Under the pieces are notes generated by a model. That model was given only the letters and a program-made list of their open reading frames with translations. It did no database searches and was not told where the DNA came from. Shown here piece after piece: positions 37,101 through 49,049 of a stretch of 64,000 nucleotides of DNA. The number at the start of each line of letters is the position of its first letter. The first letter of the stretch is position 1. This DNA comes from Physella acuta. Lineage: Eukaryota > Mollusca > Gastropoda > Physidae. The DNA lies in contig NW_026732354.1 of NCBI RefSeq assembly GCF_028476545.1, forward strand, positions 62,001 through 126,000. Reading direction: 5' to 3'. The position numbers and the translations under genes are program-made.

Positions 37101-38116
37101 CTCCCAGAGTTGGTATATCTATACAACTGCACCCCCCATGCCACAACCGGCTTTTCGCCACACATGTTATTGTTCGGACGGGAGGCTCGACTCCCTCTCG
37201 ACTTGTTCCTAGGAAAAAAGGAAAGTATGTCTGGCTCATACACCGCACTGGAATATGTGAATGAACATATGAGACGAATAAGAGAAATGTACAGGGTAGT
37301 ACAAGGAAGACTAGAACATGAAGCACGGCGAAGAGAACCGCGGGTACAGACAAAAGACCCGCCACTCCAACTGAACGACAAAGTATTACTGCGTAGCCAC
37401 CCATTAGGCAGAAACAAAATCCACGACCTCTGGGGACAGGAGATATGGCAAGTCGTGGAGATGCCTAAAGTAGCAGGTGGCCCCTTTAAAATAAGACCCA
37501 CCAATCACACCAAACCGGATCGGTGGGCGAATATTGCTCAATTAAAGAAATATTGGCATAGTCAAGAAGAGCATTTACACACAAAGAAACCTAAGACAAT
37601 TAGGGAACCGGAAACTACAACGGAAATTCTCATACCCATCCCGGAACCATGTCACCATCAACAGCACAACAGCGATACACAAGTGGAGGATAACGGCAAC
37701 AATGAGGATCCCGATCCTCCCAGAAGCAGAGAGACAGTAGACCATCAGATAAGTGGTCCGCGGAGAAGTGTGAGAAACAGAAAGAATACGAAATTTTTCG
37801 TCAGCAACCATCAATTCTTTCATGGTCGCGCTGGGATGAGAACAGACTGTTCAAAAGCTATAAAAATGAACTGGTGAAGACACCAAACGAAAAAAGGTGG
37901 ATGTGAATTCTAGAACTGCTTTGTGTCTGAGGAATATGATGTAGACACATTTGATATGTGAAATAGGGATAACTGTCAATCTTTTACGAATGTGACGACA
38001 TTGACAGTGAGGGGAACAATAAATTTTTTTTACGGTGTTGCGTTTGACATTGAAGGAGTGCACCTGCCAAGCGTTGTTTGTGGTTGAAAACACACACAAA
38101 AAAAGGCGGGGGTGGA

Positions 38117-38620
38117 TGTAACTAGGGTAGTTACCATACTATTGTAAGAACGTATTACAGTCTGATGCAACAGTTGCAGGACTGATAACGAACACCAGGC
38201 CGCTGCGCAGTTAATAGTTCTGATGCAACAAATGGTAATTATTACGTATACGAGGGGATGATGGGAAGGCGACTGGTAGAGAGAGGCAGAACCCAGTTGG
38301 TTACTGAACGGTGTAGACGTGTGTGATTCGTGAGAATAGGAACGATGGACACGTGCATTCTGTTATGTTAGGACTAGTGAGGACAGTGGGGGTCAGTTGG
38401 TTCATTGTATTCTTGTGGAACATTGGTGCATTGTTATGTGGAGCATTTCTATTGATTCATGTAATAAAGAGATCAATGTAAACCTGCATTTCCGAGTATC
38501 TATATTGTGGTCGATGTTGTGTGCTGGTCAAAGGTAGCACGAGTAAATACACTCGGTAACATTTGGCGCTGTCAGCAGTGAAATCGGTAACATTTGGCAC
38601 TACAAGTAAATAGACTCGGT

Positions 38621-38624
<4 letters not shown>
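38117..38624 (+). repeat. 3' LTR of the Gypsy element
   Basis: Same length and almost the same sequence as the 5' LTR. It follows a purine-rich tract and runs straight into (AT)n. Confidence 0.92.

Positions 38625-38705
<81 letters not shown>
38625..38705. repeat. (AT)n microsatellite at the LTR element's right edge
   Basis: About 80 bases of pure AT immediately after the 3' LTR; the right half of the split target array. Confidence 0.93.
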
Positions 38706-38707
<2 letters not shown>

Positions 38708-40435
38708 TTTTTACCCACTGAGGTGTTGTGGTTAAAAGAGTTGACACTGAAACGACGCTGTTGTCAACTACTGACTTTATTCACATTACATCGAGCCATA
38801 AACGGCGATGTAGAACAACAGTAGAAAACAATATAGAAAACAGTTGATCACAGCAAAACAAAAACCAAAGAAGACGACGACTGACGACGACGATTAACGA
38901 CGATTAAATTGTATTCCTAAAACAAATGTCGGAGCGACAGAACACGTGGGCCCATGCCGGTCGGCCACAAAGTGCACGAATAAGAGAATCGAAACTGACC
39001 GCGACTGACCTGAAATTTAAATGAGCTATATATCGATAAATAAAATTCCCACGTAAGAAACTCTTTATAACCCTGAGATCGTAGACCGACCCTCGATGTT
39101 AGCAAAAATAAAAACTACGATAAATTCGGGAAAACTAAGGAAGGGCTGTAAAAGTGACCGGTTCGAGTTTCCTTATACAAACATTTTTAATTTGGTGAGA
39201 AACGATCGCTATTTACAAAATCATTTTTAGGGTACTTTGGCTCTGTATCTGTGGCTCATTGTTTTCCATAGACTTGGATAAAGATTTTGGCCGTATGGAA
39301 AAACCATCGGTTAGCCTCTGCTCGCAAGGCGAGAGCTAAAAAGTGACCGCGAAAGAAATTCTCCTAATATGAGCTATTTATCGAAAAAAAAAACTTACCG
39401 AACGCACCTCCCTTTGATATTTTGTGAATCCGTAGAAAAACGGTCATGGATGTCAGAAAAAAACTCGCTATATCTGGGAAAATTGGTAAAGCGGTCAAAA
39501 CTGACCAGTCGTATTTCTCTAGAAATTAAATTCTATTTGAAAGGGAAAAATATATGATTTGTTGTGTATCATTCTTACTCTAAAAATCATCTATGCTGCT
39601 TATAATATTTATAATATTTTTTGCCTAAATTTACTTCAGCACTCGTTGTAAGGTCAATGCACCCTCAATACCTTAAAAAATAAGATTGAAATTAGGCGGC
39701 TTGTATTATGTACGAATAAACCATCTTGAATGGAAGAAAGAAGTATTGCTATTATAAATCTTCACCAGATCTGTTTATCAAACCTGCGATAACATAGGCT
39801 AACTATACTCAACAAAATCGATATTCTTCACTCTCAACTTACCACCACTCAAAAACATCACCCAACTATACAATAACATCAACTCGATTTCTTAAACTCA
39901 ATACCAATAACTCGATACCACCTACTCGATACTTAACTCACGACTACTCAAAAAACTCTATTCAATAAGCTATCATTTTTATTACTCGATACTATGCAAC
40001 GCACGACCTCTATTCAAACTATACGATACATCACCCTTTTCAAATTCCATTACTGCTAAACAAAGACTCAACGCAACCCATCACTGCATAACTGCAGTCG
40101 GTCACTCTTCGATACTTCGTCACCAAACTCGATACTCAACAAATTCATCTCTCCCGACTCTTCCTAGCGCTACCACCAACGACTAGATATGTTACCAACT
40201 ACAAGAGAGAATACATCAACGATACCTTAACACCACAATACTCGCCTACTCATCAACAGGAGTTAAAGGGTGGTGTGAATTAAATAGAGTATAATTATGT
40301 AATTCAATTCACATTCAACGTTTCGAGCTCAGCTTAAGGGCTCAGGTTCATTTGGACTCCCAAGACGTCATCTAGTTCTGGTGGACATTGAACCATGCTT
40401 GAGAAAATAAAGAATGCATTGAATTGTCATCATTG
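38706..40435. other. Spacer between units 2 and 3, unidentified repeat-like sequence
   Basis: No gene seen. About 39000-39180 and 39330-39515 are diverged direct copies (atgagctatatatcgataaa / atgagctatttatcgaaaaa). About 39795-40255 is G-poor and rich in actcgata motifs. Neither matches a family I can name. Confidence 0.45.
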
Positions 40436-40985
40436 ATCACGCCATCCTTTCATTTACCTGGTTCTTAGAGATAGATGAAATACTGCGTCATGGACTGTAA
40501 GAGCTTTTAAAAATGTCAATAAAAAACAATATTTCTTACAAGGTACTTCGCAATAAATAACAAAAATGTATAATCTTTGATTTATCTATAATTTATTTCT
40601 TGGCAAACATTCCCTCCCTTTGATAAACCTAACCTGTAAAAGTAACAAAAATCCCCGATAACGTCAGTCCGTTGAGCCGACTACTGGTTTTACTCCGCAA
40701 GGGGGCAGCACGTTGAATGGGAAGTCACATGTCAGGACCTCATCATTGAACATAAGGTCTTTTACGTAAATAGAATCGTGTTAGCACACACAATGAGATA
40801 ATCAAACATAAATTATACATTTAAAAAAAAAATTCCGTAGTGGGCAAAGTCCATGTGGTCAGCCCTCCTCCCCCCCCCCCCCACTTCCCGCGAACCCAAC
40901 CAGCGATGGCTGAAAGTGATACTTTACACATAGGATGCAGAATGGGTCATCTCTCTCACCAGATCCCTTATCTAGCCGCTAGACT

Positions 40986-43900
40986 TTAGGCATCTTCAGC
41001 CTTTACATTGCAAGACGCGCTGTGTTCCGATTGATCTGGCCAATGCTAAATCTGATGCTGTAGTCTAGTGTGGTAGGCTTAACATTAACAATTACACCCG
41101 TAACTACAAATATAAAGCCATGGTACTCAATGGTTATGAAAATTTAGTTTAGGGACAAGATTGCTTGAGTTAAAAAAAGGCGGGCATTAAATTCTCAGTG
41201 TCTGGTTACTACCTATTTAAAAGTAAAGTTAGTTTGAAATTTGTATGAAGGCGCACGAATAAAAACACGTACTTGAAGGGCAGTAGAATTCACCGATAGA
41301 TTTCCCACCTATACATCTCGTGTATGTGTGGCAGTTGTCCGCCTGAAATGTTTTTAAGCTATAATTAGTGGTTGAATTTAATTGGACAATTTAGCCGCTG
41401 TCGGACTAAATTTAGGTGAGATTTGGGTTTTGGGCAGGATGAGGGTTAGTAAATATTGGATAGGATTTAAGGGGTTAGTAGATAATGAATATGATTTAAG
41501 CGGTCAGTAAATATTGGATAGGATTTAAGGGGTTAGTAGATAATGAATATGATTTAAGCGGTCAGTAAATATTGGATAGGATTTAAGGGGTTAGTAGATA
41601 ATGAATATGATTTAAGCGGTCAGTAAATATTGGATAGGATTTAAGGGGTCATTAGATATTGGATATGGTTTAAAGGGTCAGTAGATATTGGATAGGATTT
41701 AAGGGGTCGGGAGAAATTGACATGGATATTGAGGTTGTCTGTAAGTATGACGTCATTTTATCGAAGTAATTTCTCTCATAAGTCGAAATGTTTTGTGTGT
41801 AAATGCGAGTCTAATATGTGTCTGTGTTTGTGTGATTATATGTCTGTATATTTGTGTCTGCTTGTTTGAGTATGTCTGCATAATTATGTGTATAATTGTG
41901 TATACTGTGTCACCACCTAGACTCACAGTGTCACCATCAAGACTCATCGTGTCACCACCTAGACTCATCGGATCACCACCTAGACTCACCGTATCACCAC
42001 CTAGACTCACCGTGTTACCATAAAACCCGTCGCTCTTCCCTAGGCAAATGTCAATGTCCACGTGAGAACATTCATGTGAAGTGCTGGTCGCTGGACTGAA
42101 ATAAACCACCATGAAACCACATGACTATAACACCATGACACCATGTGACTAGTATACCATGACACCACAACACTATAACACGACACCACGTAACTATAAC
42201 ACAAAGACATCACGTGACTATAATATCATGACACTACTTGACTTTAACACCATGACGCCGCGTTACTACAATACTATGACACCACATTTAAGAGACCTAA
42301 ATACAACAAGTATTAAACTTTCACTATTATTTAAACAGATCTTACTAGAAGGTTCCGAACTTCGTATTATGGTGTATCTTTAAATGAATGTTTTTATTTA
42401 ATTTATTGCACTGATATTTTGTGAATAAGTTCTAGTTAAGAACAAAGTCGCCATTTTCGAAGAAGCTTAAAGACAGGCATCAAACCTGCATGACACTTAG
42501 ATTTTGTGCTCCTATGTGGATTGTTTTTTATTTTTATGTCTAGATATGGGAGAATGGGAGGTGTGGGAGTACTGGTGTTTGTCTCAAACCCTGGCTATTC
42601 TACCCCAAAACCATCTTTTTTCATTATGTAATATATAGGCTTGGGTGGGGGGGGGGGGGGGGGTGAAACTATAAGACGTCAAGAGATCTGAGGCGAATCT
42701 ACTGAGGCCATGCAACATTGGTCCACTATATGGCCAAAAAGATTGCCTTTTGTTAAACTTAAAGCAAGAATGGCCGAGGACTTAATGTACACATAGTCCA
42801 CCTGTTTGCCGTAAGTTAGACAATAGAAAACAAAACGACCTTGGCTTACTCAACACACGTCATGGTCAGTCTCTGCAAGACCTGTGGGGGTACACACTTG
42901 AAGGTCACCGTGATGTTATTGATGCACCGCTTGTAGCCCTCGCAAGAGATCTCCAACAAGTTGTTGGTGCCAGATATGTAACACGGCGGCGGCATCGTTG
43001 TAATGTCCTGCCCGCTGACTCCGACTGAGGAGTCACAAAAATCAGCTTTTTGTGTTGGATATTAGGTAAAAATAAACCGGGAGTGATCTCCCCTAAACTT
43101 TCTAGAATATTCTTATATAAAACAACAGGAGATGGGAACTCGGGATATAGTTATGATTATCCGTTTTAAATACTCAAACTTTTTAAAATAGAATAGAATC
43201 TCATAGAAAAAAGAATTGCGCACCAAGCGAACGCCAAAACAAAATGTGCATAATAGTGCGGAATATTATTAGTACTTTATAATTTACAAGCGTATTTTTG
43301 AGAAATCGGAAATAGCGTAAATTACTACTTCCGGTCAACGGAAATTACTTAAAATTTGATAGATGGTAGAGGATTAGATCTTTTACTTACTTGTGAAATT
43401 TCATTCATCTATATGAAATAGTACTCAAGTTATAGGCTTTTGAAAAATTCAAAGTGAAAAAAGTACCACTTCCGGTTATCGGAAATCGCTCAAATGTTGA
43501 TACGGATCTACGAATTTTGATAAAATACTTATATATGAAATTTCATCAACCTAGCTGTAACGTACTCAAGTTATCGTGTTTACACACAGACAGACACACA
43601 GACATACGGACAAGATTGCAAAATAATGTTTTTCCGTATCAGTGAGGTGTAAAACGTCCAGATTTGTAAAAATCTCGATTTTTTTTTTGCACGATTACAA
43701 GACTTTTTTCTATACTTCGTATATACGAGAAAGTAATTACAAACTTCACATAAAACGGATTAAAGAGAGTGAAATAGTCGACTCTTGGTGTTTTGAACAG
43801 GGAAAATAGCCGATACTAAGATAATTAGAAGTGGGAAAATAGCCGATACTTAGATGTTTCGAAATGGGAAAAAATAGTACCTTACGGGCCATGGTCTCGT

Positions 43901-44514
43901 CACATGAAGAGATAGTGTGGTCAACACTATGCCCAGCCACTTTTACTTCCCCTAAAGATTGTCAGGTAAACATCAGAGCTGGGTCGACTCAAGCACGTCG
44001 TAATGTCTGTGGCCCGGGATCCAATTCGAGACTTTTTGCTTTGAAATCAAACGCTGGACAATAAAAAAAAAAAAGACACACGGTTCGATAAATTGTTTTA
44101 AATTGAGAAAATATCTACATTTTACGTGTTTTAACCTCGAAAAAAAAAAAACCGACACTAAAGCCGTCTTCAGATTGTTTGCAATAGCCAGTTATAAAGC
44201 TAACATAACTCTGCTTGGAAATATCCCATATCTTCAATTCAGTTCTATTATCTTTGATATTATCTAATTTGACGAAAAATACATTTTTTTTTTCAAATGC
44301 TGTATTCTTTTATCAATATTTATTGAAAAATCCTATTTAAGATCCCCTTTGGCCTAATTGGAAGCTAAATTGTTTAATTAGAAGCTACATGGTGTAAGTA
44401 ACGGATAAGCTGCTTAATTAGTAGAATAATTGATTAATTAGTGAATACAATAATTACAAACAACCCACCTTTGCACACGATGAAACCCAAGGCGAAAACA
44501 AAGAAGAAAAACAT
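40986..44514 (-). CDS. Secreted peritrophin-like cysteine-rich protein, copy 3
   Basis: Minus-strand exons 44469-44514, 42850-43045, 42011-42095, 41273-41342 and 40986-41035 join in phase (1, 2, 0, 1) to 447 bases, 148 residues. MFFFFVFALGFIVCK is a signal peptide. The mature chain has SCEGYKRCINN ... TFKCVPP and CLGKSDGFYGN ... CHTYTRC ... GEFYCP, the cysteine/aromatic pattern of CBM14 chitin-binding modules. The last exon adds NQSEHSASCNVKAEDA, with one extra cysteine, and is better developed than in copies 1 and 2; whether it is really spliced is unproven. The untranslated first exon has a weaker donor (GTTAGT at 44613-44618). A MITE-like repeat is inserted just upstream of the second exon's acceptor. 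No stop or frame break was found. Confidence 0.75.
41893..42010 (-). repeat. Donor-seeded minisatellite after exon 3 of copy 3
   Basis: On the minus strand about six units of gtgagtctaggtggtgatac follow the exon end directly. The same array occurs at the same junction in copy 2 and, decayed, in copy 1, so it predates the triplication. Confidence 0.9.
43075..43735. mobile_element. Palindromic-ended MITE-like repeat
   Basis: Same family as 5345-6110, from gagtgatctcccctaaactt to ttcgtatatacgagaaagta. Units 1 and 2 lack it at this place, so it inserted after the duplications. It lies within about 30 bases of the acceptor of the second coding exon of copy 3. Confidence 0.72.
43885..44090 (+). 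mobile_element. tRNA-derived SINE in unit 3
   Basis: Carries catcagagctgggtcgactc and gggatccaattcgagac. It corresponds to the unit 2 copy at 31340-31550. Confidence 0.62.
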
Positions 44515-44714
44515 GGCTGTCTACTGACACGACTGGACACCTGTAGAATGACAATATTTTTTTCTCAAACGGTTCCAGATTGCAACGTGAGATAGTGAAA
44601 GGTCCTCGGCCTACTAACCGCCGCCAGGTAAGGCAAACACCGTCGCAATCCAATGTTGGAAGTAATAAAGTAATAAGTATATGATGATTTTCCTCCTCTA
44701 GTTGTTTTATTTTC

Positions 44715-47100
44715 TGCTTATCAGCAATTCATAATTTGTGAATTCAACACTACCCCTCCCGCCCAGGGATAGCAGCCGGTTACAGACAAACAAAAGATTA
44801 ATCAGAAATTGTTACCTACCCTTCGTTTCAGATCGTTTAATACTAAATTATCTGCCCCTAATAGCCGTCACTAAACCGGCTCTACGATTGTAAACATTCG
44901 AGGTGAACCACAGCTCACCTGACAGGTGGGGATGAGGGTGGTGGCTAAGCTGCGTGGTGTTTTCTATGGTCTCCATGAAGAGAATTATATATATAGATAT
45001 AGATGCTATGTTCAATGTACATTATTATAATACTCAAGAGCTCTTTTAGTTGAAAAATACAGTAAATTTTAAAATTGAATATGTATGTATTGGTTACTTT
45101 AACTGTTTATTCTTTTAATGAACATAGATACTTAAAATCGAGTGTAACAGTTTTTAAACAATTGCTACTGGATAGTATTAAGTTTCATAGAATACAACTA
45201 GCACTATTTTACAACCAATTCGTACTGAAATCAAACTTAAATAAATAATAAACAATCCTCTTTGCTCCAATTTGATTTTTCTGTTAAATTATAATCTATC
45301 TTCTCTCTATATAACAAAAACAATGTATGTGTCTGTCTGTTTGACTTTTATGCATTACTACACCTTTCGATTTCATCCCATCGCCATGAAAGTTTGGGAA
45401 TTTGTTGAGAATACTCTTGGGGAGGTATCTGCGAGAAGTACAAAAGAAAATAGGAAGATAAAACCAATAATTTTTTTTACTGAAAAGTAGATACTTAACT
45501 AAAACTAGACACTAACGTAAAAATGTATCTCCTTACTACAACTGACTCTGAAGCTTATCAAGAGAGATGTAATGTATAGACATATGTTTAGTAAATATTT
45601 TTAAACATGATTGTTTTTCCCTTTGTTTTAATGCTGGGTTTTGCTACTTGTTTTTATTCATCAATCGAGAATGAGCAGAGAGATATCAAGATTTTGAGTT
45701 TGGTAAGTGATGCAGTTACATAATGTTTGTGAAACTGTTGGCTTAAGTTGAATCAGTAAAAAATGTAGACTGTCTTTGTGATGTTAAACCCTCCCCCCGA
45801 AACAACAACACTCAACTAGCTCTATGTAGTGGAGGATCTGGATAGACAAAGTGGAAGTTATGGCAGTCAGAAACAAACAATTTTAGTCAGAGAGCTGAAG
45901 TGTGAAGGTGTTTTAATCAGTCAGTTCAAACAGAAAAGTAAAGAAAAACAGGAAACGTGTTGACCTCAACTCTATTTATAGCCCTGTAACACATCTAAAT
46001 TAAAAATAAAGATGATCACGAATGTAATCATGGCACATAAATAATGAATAATAAAATATGTCTAGGTTAACATTCTAAAACTGAAAGTGTGAAAAGTGAA
46101 AAAGAAAATGTGAAGATAAAACCAATGAAAATATTACTGAAAAGTGGATACTAAAGCTGGACACTAACGTAAAAATGTATCTCTTTCTTTCTACAACTAT
46201 ATGAAATATTGTATCAAACATTATTACATACAACACATTTAAAAAGATAAGGGTCCTTCTAAAAGACAGCCTTATTTCAACTGACAAAATACATTCCAGG
46301 TACTTTTCTTAAACTTTAACAACATAAGTTAATATAACTTTAACAACACATTTTGATTTATCATTCTCATAATATGACATAATATATACTGTTACAAGAT
46401 CTAGAAATACAAAAAAAAGTGGTTAAAATGAACCATGAACCCAACTAAGTAGGCGGCTGGGCATAGTGCTGACAATACTGTCCTTTCATATGCCAAGGTC
46501 ACAGAAACAGGTAAACTCTACTTCACTTGCCCATTCACCGTCAGGTTTAGAAGGAGAACTTTACTTTTACTTTAAGTAGGGCCTATATTTCAAAATTTTT
46601 AGTTGTTCAATCTAAATATTTACAATCCAAAAACACAATTTTAAAATAACATTATTTTAAAAAAAAAGTTATGGTTCTTAATAACTGTACAATTCTTAGC
46701 TTGGTACTCAATCTAATTTTCTCAAAAAAAAAAAACAAAAAAAAAAAAAACCCTGACATTAACTCATGGCTTTGTTTATATTCACATTAATCATTAAAAA
46801 CAATTGCTGTTACTTGTTTTAGAAAAATAATGCTGATCTTTCAATAATCATAAGTAGAGATCTAAAGTTTGGCAGGACTTTAAATTTAATTTTAAGGGGA
46901 TGTTATTTAATCAAGGATTTAAATATTTTTCCCATTTGAATAATTTATATTTTAAAAATGTAACATGGTTTAAAGAAATGCCAAAAAATTTAATTAAAAG
47001 GTATCTAGGAGCAGAACATCTTTTTAGTTTCAATATCTAAAGAATTACATGGGCGAAAATAACATAGCCAGTAACTTTCCTTGGTGCAGACAGTTTTTTT
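44715..47100. other. Intergenic region between copy 3 and TMEM97
   Basis: No gene found. It holds a direct repeat (about 45455-45545 and 46110-46200, core ctaacgtaaaaatgtatct), an inverted SINE fragment (about 46440-46560) and A-rich tracts. A 72-codon frame at 45272-45490 has no recognisable features. Confidence 0.5.
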
Positions 47101-47124
47101 TCAAACATAAAAGTAGATAGGAAT

Positions 47125-48998
47125 CTATTTGACTTTTTTCTTTTTCTGTTGTTGTGGGCTGGCTGTTTTGTTGGCTGGTTGCTGTTTGGTGCTGGACTGT
47201 TGGGTGCTTGACGTTCTGTAAGACGAGCTGAACAACGAGTCAAGTACCAACAGGACAGGCACCAAGAGATAAGGAAAATAAAACCCAAGCAGCGTCAGAC
47301 GTTCGTTCAAGTTTCTGGGACTTGGGTGTTTTTCATTGGAGAAGTCGTAGAACAGGATGTGTGCGCTGATTGGGATAAGTGTCGTGGCGACGTGTGATCC
47401 ATAAACAACACAGGGCCAGCGTAGCCACTTACAATTCTTGGAGCCTGGAAACACAAAATATAATACATGTGTTTGTTTTAAAGAATTAAGTTAAAGCTGG
47501 TAAAATGTTAAAAAGTAACAAAAAAATTCCCTTTTGTACCTGACAGTTCATGGGGCTAGTGAAGTAGAGTTCACCTGTATCTGTAACCTAGGCATATGAA
47601 GGCATAGTGTTGTCAGCACTATGCCTTTAATTTCCCTTATGTGAGTTAAGTACTCATCAGAGCTAGGTGGACTCCGGGACATTCAGCTGACTTGAAACCC
47701 AATTAGAACTTGAGGATTTTAGGTTAGCAGTCTAGTGCTCCACCGCTATGCTACACCACCCCTTTAACGATTATTCATTTTGGTCCTAGAGACCAAGGAC
47801 ACGCCTGGCAACTTAACTAAATGTTGGTCTATATAAATTTATAAATACTGTGTGGCCTGAACAATGCTCAGATACTTCTTTGTCTTAATTAAGTCCTGTG
47901 TATTCAATCTAGAAAGCAAATTTAATTACTAAAATTCCCAGTGAATTTTTAATGTAAGCAAACTTGATTCACATAAAAGTTAATAAATTTTTAATTGTAT
48001 GTAGATCTAGAGCTAATTATAATTGTAAAAACAAATTCTTACTATACTTTTCATTAACGTAAAATATCAATGTACCTTTGAAAAAACCATAGACAGCAAT
48101 GAAGAAGAAAGGAAACTGGATAAGCAGTTCACAAAAAACAAATGACTTGAACCAGGTGGGCGCTGCCACCATCATGGGATCCCGAAATTCTCTGCAGTAC
48201 CATTCCTTGACGTCAATGAGCTAAAGGGATGAGAACATTAGCATGATGAGATTAATTAACAGGACATTGGCCTAGTTATATTTAAGCAAAATAATCTAGA
48301 CATTAAAAATACCTTTTTATTTAACGTTAATTAGATCCATAATTAATAATTAGATATCGAATCTAGCACTTAGCAGAGGATTGAAGTTGTTAATTTTCCT
48401 TTCTTACACAATATTACACATTAAGCTGTGTAGTAGTGTATGGGAGCTAGATTCTAGATCTAGATATCTAGAGGCCAAGTTATGAGTTAGAATCTAGTTA
48501 AAATAACAATTGTTTCAAATTTAGCAATTGTGAATTGATTGAAGTCATTTGATTTATACTTCATGTGATGTGGTATTGATTATTCGTTAGGCCTAGATTT
48601 CTAGATCTAGATAATCTAGAATAGATATTAGAGATACAGGTAATCTATTCTAAGTAGCTAGACTAGATCTAGATTAGATCTAGATCTACGTGTACATGAT
48701 TGATTCATGATTCAATCATTATCTCATTTAAAATGTTAGATCTAGAGATCTAGATCTAGATAGATCTAGATTCTAGATTTCTAGATCTAGATCTAGATCT
48801 AGCTAGATCTTTTCTAGATCTAGATCTAGATTAGATCTAGCTACACAGCTAATGGATTTTGCTTAGTTAGGCAAACAACTAACTTACTTGTTGTGGATAA
48901 TATTCTAAGGGTAGTACAGACTGAAAATCTACCAACAATGAAATGGGAATGTGTGTTAAGAAATAAAAGAAAAATACAATATCAAGGAAGCGAGCCAT
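47125..48998 (-). CDS. TMEM97: TMEM97 / sigma-2 receptor
   Basis: Three minus-strand exons (48888-48998, 48076-48220, 47125-47444; phases 0 and 1) encode 191 residues. This is a four-helix EXPERA-family membrane protein of the ER and endolysosome linked to cholesterol handling and to the sigma-2 ligand site. Exon 1 reads [19 protein letters not shown], close to human LSHIPITLFMDLQAVLP; exon 2 has [11 protein letters not shown] and [17 protein letters not shown], and exon 3 has [20 protein letters not shown] and [15 protein letters not shown]. The acidic residues of the ligand pocket (Asp in LLVDFQ, Glu in FCELLIQ) are both kept. The C-terminus is longer than in mammals, with a Q/S/T/P-rich stretch before a lysine-rich end (QQQKKKKVK) of the ER-retrieval type. 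Intron 1 carries a dense palindromic ATCTAG tract. Confidence 0.96.
47545..47765 (+). mobile_element. tRNA-derived SINE in TMEM97 intron 2
   Basis: Landmarks gaagtagagttcacctg, ctaggcatatgaaggcat and catcagagctaggtggactc are in family order, ending in cagtctagtgctccaccgc. It is antisense to TMEM97. Confidence 0.66.
48425..48845. repeat. Palindromic (ATCTAG)n-type tract
   Basis: Dense, irregular repetition of tctaga, agatct and ctagat hexamers in intron 1 of TMEM97. Each word is its own complement or nearly so, so the tract could form many alternative hairpins. It is not a simple tandem array. Confidence 0.85.
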
Positions 48999-49049
48999 TT
49001 TTATTTTAAATCTAACAGTTCAAATAACACCGCCGAGTCCAAAGGTCAA

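Larger units (their letters stand above)
33659..38624 (+). mobile_element. Ty3/Gypsy LTR retrotransposon, young but apparently defective
   Basis: Two 508-base LTRs (33659-34166 and 38117-38624) begin TGTAAC and end GTAACA and differ at one base that I can see, so the insertion is recent. A purine-rich tract precedes the 3' LTR. The single long frame (34347-37877) shows a Gag-like region, a CCHC zinc knuckle (about residues 270-283), a coiled-coil stretch unusual for the family, an RNase H-like region and an integrase with HHCC finger and DDE core. Not every domain of a full-length Gypsy Pol is recognisable, so I judge this copy defective, with about one major lesion. It sits within (AT)n at the end of duplication unit 2. 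Confidence 0.9.
40436..44700. repeat. Segmental duplication unit 3
   Basis: The most compact of the three copies, lacking the three large insertions of unit 2. A short tandem repeat of aaatattggataggatttaa / gatttaagcggtcagtaaat at 41450-41700 is longer here than in unit 2. Confidence 0.88.

Noticed and set aside
41753-42112. 119-residue minus-strand frame with SLGGD repeats
   Set aside because: It is peritrophin-like exon 3 read through its donor into the intronic minisatellite; the repeat part is not coding in the spliced model.
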